In this document: piece by piece, positions 22,624 to 26,273 of the stretch | Layout: each line of letters begins with the position of its first letter | How positions within the stretch are numbered: position 1 is the first letter of the stretch | Assembly (NCBI GenBank): GCA_030428695.1 | Contig: JAUIEM010000097.1 | Location: 1 to 26,273, forward strand | Origin: a bacterium | GTDB lineage: Bacteria > Planctomycetota > J058 > JAJDCP01 | Reading direction: 5' to 3' | DNA length: 26,273 nucleotides | The notes under the pieces: model-generated | What the model saw: the letters and a program-made list of their open reading frames with translations, nothing else | The model's database searches: none | What the model was told of the DNA's origin: nothing | Position numbers and translations under genes: made by a program

Positions 22624-23268
22624 CTACAGCCCGGCGAGGCGCGCGATCGTGTCCTCCGGCTCGGGCCGGTGGGTATAGTCGGGGTCGCACTGGACCGACC
22701 GCACCACGCCGCCCGCGTCGACGACGATCCGCGCCGGGAGCGGCAGGGTCCAGGAGTCATCCCCGTTGTGCGCGGGGAGGTCGATCCCGAAGTCGCGGTA
22801 GATCTGCTTGAGGTCGTCGGGGAAGCCGTGCCGCAGGCCGAGCTGCGCGGCGTAGGCGTTACCGGGGTCGCTGAGCACCGGGAAGGTCAGCTTGTGGCTC
22901 GCGACGACCGCGGCGTTCATCTCGACCGTCTGCGGACAGAGCGCGACCAGGCTTGCGCCGGCGTTCTCGAAGCCCGGCAACGACTTTTGCAGAGCTGCCA
23001 GCTCCGCGTTGCAATACGGTCACCACTTGCCGCGGTAGAAGCTCAGCACCAGCGGCCCTTTGGCGAGCAGCGCCGCGCTGGCCACGGGGGTGCCGTCGCT
23101 GTCGGCCAGGGTGAAGGGCGGAAGGCTGGCGCCCTCACCGATCACGCCGCCGAGGACGGCCTCGTCGCGCAGCTCCTCGGTCGCGCGATGCATCACGGCC
23201 TTGACCGCGTCGGGCGCCTTCTTCGCGAAGGCCTCCTTGATCCTCTGTAACCGGACGTGCAGACTCAT
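22624..23268 (-). CDS. Peroxiredoxin-like (AhpC/TSA) selenoprotein, TGA read as selenocysteine
   Basis: A 214-residue thioredoxin-fold protein that should reduce peroxides or other oxidants in the cytoplasm. A helix (1-35) precedes the fold. The active site reads F-Y-R-G-K-W-TGA-P-Y-C86-N, where family members have W-C-P-Y-C, so the TGA (23022-23020) stands at the peroxidatic cysteine, residue 83. The frame is open on both sides and both halves are conserved in style, for example LVALCPQT, FPVLSDPGNAYA and the late HNGDDSWTLPLPARIVVDAGGVV. A SECIS-like stem-loop follows the TGA. The ATG lies 6 nt after AAGGAG, and the gene ends in TAG. A conventional reading yields only an 82-residue peptide and a separate C-terminal piece. 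A nonsense mutation or sequencing error is the alternative. Confidence 0.82.
22989..23007 (-). promoter_or_regulatory. SECIS-like stem-loop downstream of the in-frame TGA
   Basis: On the minus strand GCGGAGCT and AGCTCTGC form an 8-bp stem with one G-U pair and a GGC loop. The loop starts 20 nt after the TGA, and its first base is G. Both fit the bacterial SECIS rules as I know them (loop 16-37 nt downstream, G among the first two loop bases). It lies within the coding sequence, as in known bacterial selenoprotein genes. Confidence 0.68.
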
Positions 23269-23485
23269 TTTCTGCTCCTTGTCAGGGGGACACGCCGCGT
23301 GCGCTCCCCGTGGGTGTCGGGCCGCGGCCCGCGGTGATCGACGTGCCCATCGGCGGGCTCTGCCGGCGCGGGGCGCGTGCTCGGGACGACCCGCGGACGC
23401 CGACGCCGGCGACGGCCTTGCGAGAGCGGCCGCCCTCTTCCATCCTGCTATGGACGCGACCGGCCTGCAATGGCCAGGAGGGACG

Positions 23486-25498
23486 ATGGACCCCGAGGCG
23501 GCGCGGGAGCTGTGGATCCGCAAGCTCGGCGGCCCCGCCCTGCAGTCCACCGCCGACGCCAGCCAGGACAAGAGCTACCGGCCGACCGCGGCGACCGCCC
23601 GCGGGCGCGGCGTCGCCCCGTTGCCGCGGGCCGCTCCCTGCGAGACCCTCGGGCTGATCGGCAGCGGCGGCATGGGCGCGATCTTCCGCGCCCGCCAGGC
23701 CGAGCTCGAGCGCGAGATCGCGCTGAAGAAGCTCAAGCCCGGCAACGACTCGCCGCGGGACCGCGAGAGCTTCCTCGCCGAAGCGGTGGTCAACGGCCAG
23801 CTCGAGCATCCGAACATCGTGCCGGTCTATGGGCTCGGCATCGACGCCGCCGACGACATCTGCCTGTCGATGAAGCTCGTCCAGGGGGACACCTGGAAGA
23901 CGCTGATCCGCGAGACCCGCAAGGGCGACCTGCTGTTCCATCTCGAGACCCTCCTGCAGGTGTGCAACGCCGTCGCCTACGCCCACAGCAAGTCGATCAT
24001 CCACAACGACCTCAAGCCCTCGAACGTGATGATCGGGCCCTTCGGCGAGGTGCTCGTGCTCGACTGGGGCCTCGCCGTCTCCTGCCGCCCGACCGACTCG
24101 ACGACCTCCCGCGTGCGCCACCGCACGTCGATCTCCAGCCCCGTCGGCACGCCGGCCTACATGGCCCCCGAGCTCGCGACCGGGCAAGGCGGGAAGCTCG
24201 GCCCCTGGACCGACGTCTACCTGCTCGGGGCGACCCTGTTCGAGATCCTCACCGGCCGCCCGCCCCACCGCCAGGGCAGCCTGAGCGACGCGGTCGCCCA
24301 CGCCGTGCGCGGCGAGATTCCGCCGCTCCCTCCCGACGCACCCGCCGAGCTGCGCGCCCTCTGCGCCCGGGCCCTCGCCCGCTACCCGGGAGAACGCCAC
24401 CAGACCGTGCGGGAGTTCCAGACCGAGCTGCGCACCTACCTGCGCCACCGGGAGAGCCTCGAGCTGACCGCCCGCGCCCGCGCCCAGCTCCGCGCCTGCG
24501 AGGGCCGCGCCGCGTCCGGACCCGGGGAGCGCTCGGCCCTGTACGCCGACTTCGCCGCGACCGTCGCGAGCTTCGATCACGCGCGGGCGCTGTGGGAAGG
24601 GAACCCGGACGCCGCCTCCGGCGAGCGCGCCGCGCGCACCGCCTACGCGCGCGCGGCGCTGCGGAACGGCGACCTCGGGCTCGCGGCGGCCGCCCTCGCG
24701 CCGCTTCCGCCGGAGGAGGCCGATGCCGAGAACCTGCGCGCCGAGGTCGCGGAGGCCATCGCCGCCCGCAAGCGCGCCCGGCGCAGGCGGCGGCTGCTCG
24801 CCCGCGGCCTCGCCCTGACGATGCTCGCGGCGATCGTCGCCCTGGCCGCCCTGCTCGCCTTCCTCGAGCGGGAGAACGCGCGGCTCGCGCGCGAGGCGGC
24901 ACGCGCCACCGAGCAGCGGCGCTACGCGGACCGCCGTGAGGCGATCGCCGCCGCCGCGCTGTCGACGGTGGCCGCGGAGGTCGCCCTCCCCGAGCGCGGA
25001 CCCGTCGCCGCCCGCCGCGCCGCCCTCCTCGGCGCCGCCCTCGAGGGCTGGCGCGGGCTGCTCGCGACGCACCTCGAGGAGGCCCCGCGCTCCTCGGAGA
25101 CCGCCCTGGCGCGGCTGCGGGTCAAGGCCGGGCGCGAGCTCGAGGCCGCCGCCGCCCTGGTCGACAGCCTATGGGTCGCGCGCCCCGGCGACGCGGAGCT
25201 CGAGGCCGCCGCGCAGGAGGCGCTGTTCCTGCGCGGGCGCATCGCCGAGCAGCGCGGCGACGACCTCCGGGCCGAGGCCGGCTACCGCGCGGCGGCGGCG
25301 GGCTACGCGGCGCTCTGCGCCCGCGACCCGCGGCCCGCCTGGCGCGAACGGCTCGCCCACTGCCGCGCGAGCCTCGGCCGCGTGCTGCTCGAGCTCGGCC
25401 GCGCGGACGAGGCCGCGGCCGAACGGGCCGCCGCCGCCGCGCTCGAGATCTCGTTGCGGCGATCGGACGAGCCGGCCCCGGCCCGCGAGGAACGTTGA
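23486..25498 (+). CDS. Large transmembrane Ser/Thr kinase with HND and DWG variants
   Basis: A 670-residue kinase. The domain covers about 52-320: glycine loop IGSGGMGAIF (58-67), K81, EHPNIVPVYGLG, catalytic loop H173-N-D175-LKPSN, and D193-W-G195-LA in place of DFG. DWG is common in planctomycete and myxobacterial kinases. HND instead of HRD makes it a non-RD kinase that may not depend on activation-loop phosphorylation. An intermediate helical region (about 330-430) leads to a basic stop-transfer and one membrane helix (about 439-460). The outer part (about 461-670) is coiled-coil and TPR-like (A-G-Y-R-A-A-A-A-G-Y-A units) and may bind ligands. ATG 23486 follows AGGAGG by 4 nt. Confidence 0.9.
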   Translation: MDPEAARELWIRKLGGPALQSTADASQDKSYRPTAATARGRGVAPLPRAAPCETLGLIGSGGMGAIFRARQAELEREIALKKLKPGNDSPRDRESFLAEAVVNGQLEHPNIVPVYGLGIDAADDICLSMKLVQGDTWKTLIRETRKGDLLFHLETLLQVCNAVAYAHSKSIIHNDLKPSNVMIGPFGEVLVLDWGLAVSCRPTDSTTSRVRHRTSISSPVGTPAYMAPELATGQGGKLGPWTDVYLLGATLFEILTGRPPHRQGSLSDAVAHAVRGEIPPLPPDAPAELRALCARALARYPGERHQTVREFQTELRTYLRHRESLELTARARAQLRACEGRAASGPGERSALYADFAATVASFDHARALWEGNPDAASGERAARTAYARAALRNGDLGLAAAALAPLPPEEADAENLRAEVAEAIAARKRARRRRRLLARGLALTMLAAIVALAALLAFLERENARLAREAARATEQRRYADRREAIAAAALSTVAAEVALPERGPVAARRAALLGAALEGWRGLLATHLEEAPRSSETALARLRVKAGRELEAAAALVDSLWVARPGDAELEAAAQEALFLRGRIAEQRGDDLRAEAGYRAAAAGYAALCARDPRPAWRERLAHCRASLGRVLLELGRADEAAAERAAAAALEISLRRSDEPAPAREER

Positions 25499-25535
25499 CG
25501 ACCGCGGGAGCGGCGATGCGGTGCGGGCTCCCGGC

Positions 25536-25544
25536 TGCTACACT
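25536..25544 (+). promoter_or_regulatory. Extended -10 element before the last methyltransferase gene
   Basis: TGC-TACACT lies 45 bp before the ATG at 25589, in a 90-bp gap. No good -35 box is seen. The same TGCTAC core precedes other genes in the window. Confidence 0.27.
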
Positions 25545-25588
25545 GGGGGATCGCCCCGTACCCTCATTCCCCGCGAGGACCGCGCCCG

Positions 25589-26273
25589 ATGGCTGAGCTG
25601 CTGCTCGAGGAGAACGTCCGGCTGAGCACGTCGTTCATCTGGGAGCTCTTGAAGCGCTACTACCAGAAGGCCGGCGTGCTCGCCTGGAAGGACGGGGTGG
25701 TGCCCTCGAAGATCACCACCAACACCTTCCTCGCCCGCGCCTACGCCCGCCTGATCGCGGCCTTCTGTGCCGACCTGCGCGCGGCCGGCACGGTGTTCGC
25801 GCCGCAGCGGCCGGTCGTGATCCTCGAGCTCGGCGCGGGCAGCGGGCGCTTCGGCTACTACTGCATCAAGCAGCTGCTCTCGATCATGCGCCGCGGGGCC
25901 CTCGGGCTGCCGCCGTTCCGCTACGTGATGAGCGACATGTCCGAGGCGAACATCGGGTTCTGGCGCGAGAACCGGCACCTCGCCCCCCTGGTAGGCGAAC
26001 TCGTCCTGCTCGTCCCGCGGGCGGTAGCTCGAATCCACCCCGATGATCAGCGGCAGACCGAGGTAGTCCACGTCCGTCATCGTCACCGGCCCGTACAGCC
26101 GGACCCCCTGGTCGTCGATGACGTGGTACCCGTCCTCCGCGTCGCGCCACTCGTCGCGGTCGAACATCCGTACCACCGCGGCCGGCCGGCGGAACTCGGC
26201 GTCCACCTCGACCGTGCCCGCCGGTGTCCGGCGGACCTGACGCAGCGAACGCACCTTGTGCGGCTGGTCCTTC
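25589..26273 (+). CDS. SAM-dependent methyltransferase, coding signal lost after about residue 135
   Basis: Residues 1 to about 135 form a convincing methyltransferase: a helical N-terminus (F-I-W-E-L-L-K-R-Y-Y-Q-K-A-G-V), motif I VILELGAGSGRFGYY (77-91), and an SDMSEANIGFWREN segment (115-128) that would be motif II/III. It resembles the putative methyltransferases with an N-terminal dimer helix; the substrate is unknown. After about 25995 the plus frame stays open to the window edge but turns into a proline/arginine/valine-rich shadow, while a well-biased reading frame appears on the opposite strand. The 3' end is therefore probably missing or displaced. GAGGA lies 9 nt before the ATG. Confidence 0.72.
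   Translation, partial: MAELLLEENVRLSTSFIWELLKRYYQKAGVLAWKDGVVPSKITTNTFLARAYARLIAAFCADLRAAGTVFAPQRPVVILELGAGSGRFGYYCIKQLLSIMRRGALGLPPFRYVMSDMSEANIGFWRENRHLAPLVGELVLLVPRAVARIHPDDQRQTEVVHVRHRHRPVQPDPLVVDDVVPVLRVAPLVAVEHPYHRGRPAELGVHLDRARRCPADLTQRTHLVRLVL
25991..26273 (-). CDS. Fragment of an unidentified protein, opposite-strand coding at the window end
   Basis: Reading leftward from the window edge, about 93 codons have strong third-position GC bias and globular composition, including VRMFDRDEWRDAEDGYHVI, DYLGLPLIIGVDSSYRP and DEQDEFAYQGG. It then runs into the antisense of the methyltransferase at about 25991, where the amino-acid pattern loses its character. The 5' end lies outside the window. 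I do not recognise the family. It uses GGG, CGG and GTC somewhat more than its neighbours. Together with the truncated methyltransferase it marks a junction. Confidence 0.42.

Noticed and set aside
22624..23022. Two separate genes, or a simple nonsense pseudogene, at the peroxiredoxin-like locus
   Set aside because: Both parts are in one frame and belong to one fold. The TGA falls at the one residue known to be replaced by Sec, and a SECIS-like hairpin follows. The pseudogene option is kept only as the alternative.
23318..23331. 14-bp palindrome CGGGCCGCGGCCCG between the peroxiredoxin-like and kinase genes
   Set aside because: All-GC palindromes are common by chance at this base composition, and no promoter elements flank it.
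23060..23485. Extension of the large kinase to a start at 23060
   Set aside because: It would overlap the peroxiredoxin-like gene antisense and adds only shadow sequence. ATG 23486 has AGGAGG at the right distance.

Overview
The window is very GC-rich (roughly 70%), with strongly GC3-biased genes packed head to tail on both strands. It reads as a planctomycete-like bacterium. The signs are three Hanks-type Ser/Thr kinases (one with DWG instead of DFG), an ECF sigma factor with a zinc anti-sigma partner, HEAT/PQQ-like secreted proteins, a pilin-like lipoprotein, and FHA-gated c-di-GMP enzymes. The phylum is an inference from gene content; no rRNA or other taxonomic marker is present. I found no tRNA, rRNA, CRISPR array or insertion sequence.

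Layout. 1-199: short tandem repeats and a good promoter. 200-3905 (+): glutamate-cysteine ligase, then a tightly overlapping ECF sigma / zinc anti-sigma-TPR / HEAT-protein operon ending at a terminator. 4047-8229 (+): PEGA-TPR lipoprotein, methyltransferase, FHA-GAF-HD-GYP phosphodiesterase, secreted protein. 8234-12732 (-): secreted STN-domain protein, secreted class C beta-lactamase-like hydrolase, tail-anchored kinase, zinc-ribbon membrane protein. 12892-13755 (+): Hsp31/HchA. 13807-15376 (-): zinc-ribbon kinase with a shortened glycine loop, then a lipoprotein. 15544-19009 (+): thrA-thrB. 19182-20198 (+): FHA-GGDEF cyclase behind a promoter and a 5'-end hairpin. 20202-22245 (-): HEAT/beta-propeller protein and an FKBP isomerase. 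22246-22623: gene-poor, with a possible VapC relic. 22624-23268 (-): peroxiredoxin-like protein. 23486-25498 (+): large kinase. 25589-end (+): methyltransferase whose coding signal breaks off near 25990, where a different minus-strand gene fragment takes over.

The most important result is the peroxiredoxin-like gene at 22624-23268. Its peroxidatic cysteine codon is an in-frame TGA (W-TGA-P-Y-C), the frame is otherwise intact, and a SECIS-like stem-loop with a GGC loop starting 20 nt past the TGA follows directly. It is best read as a selenoprotein (UxxC) that ordinary gene calling splits into two pieces. The sel machinery is not in the window.

Second, two FHA-linked enzymes of opposite c-di-GMP activity (HD-GYP, GGDEF) lie among three Ser/Thr kinases, which suggests phosphorylation-gated c-di-GMP control. 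Third, four secreted proteins share very short signal peptides ending A|Q-(D/E). Fourth, terminator T-tracts appear to double as -35 elements of the next promoter at two loci.
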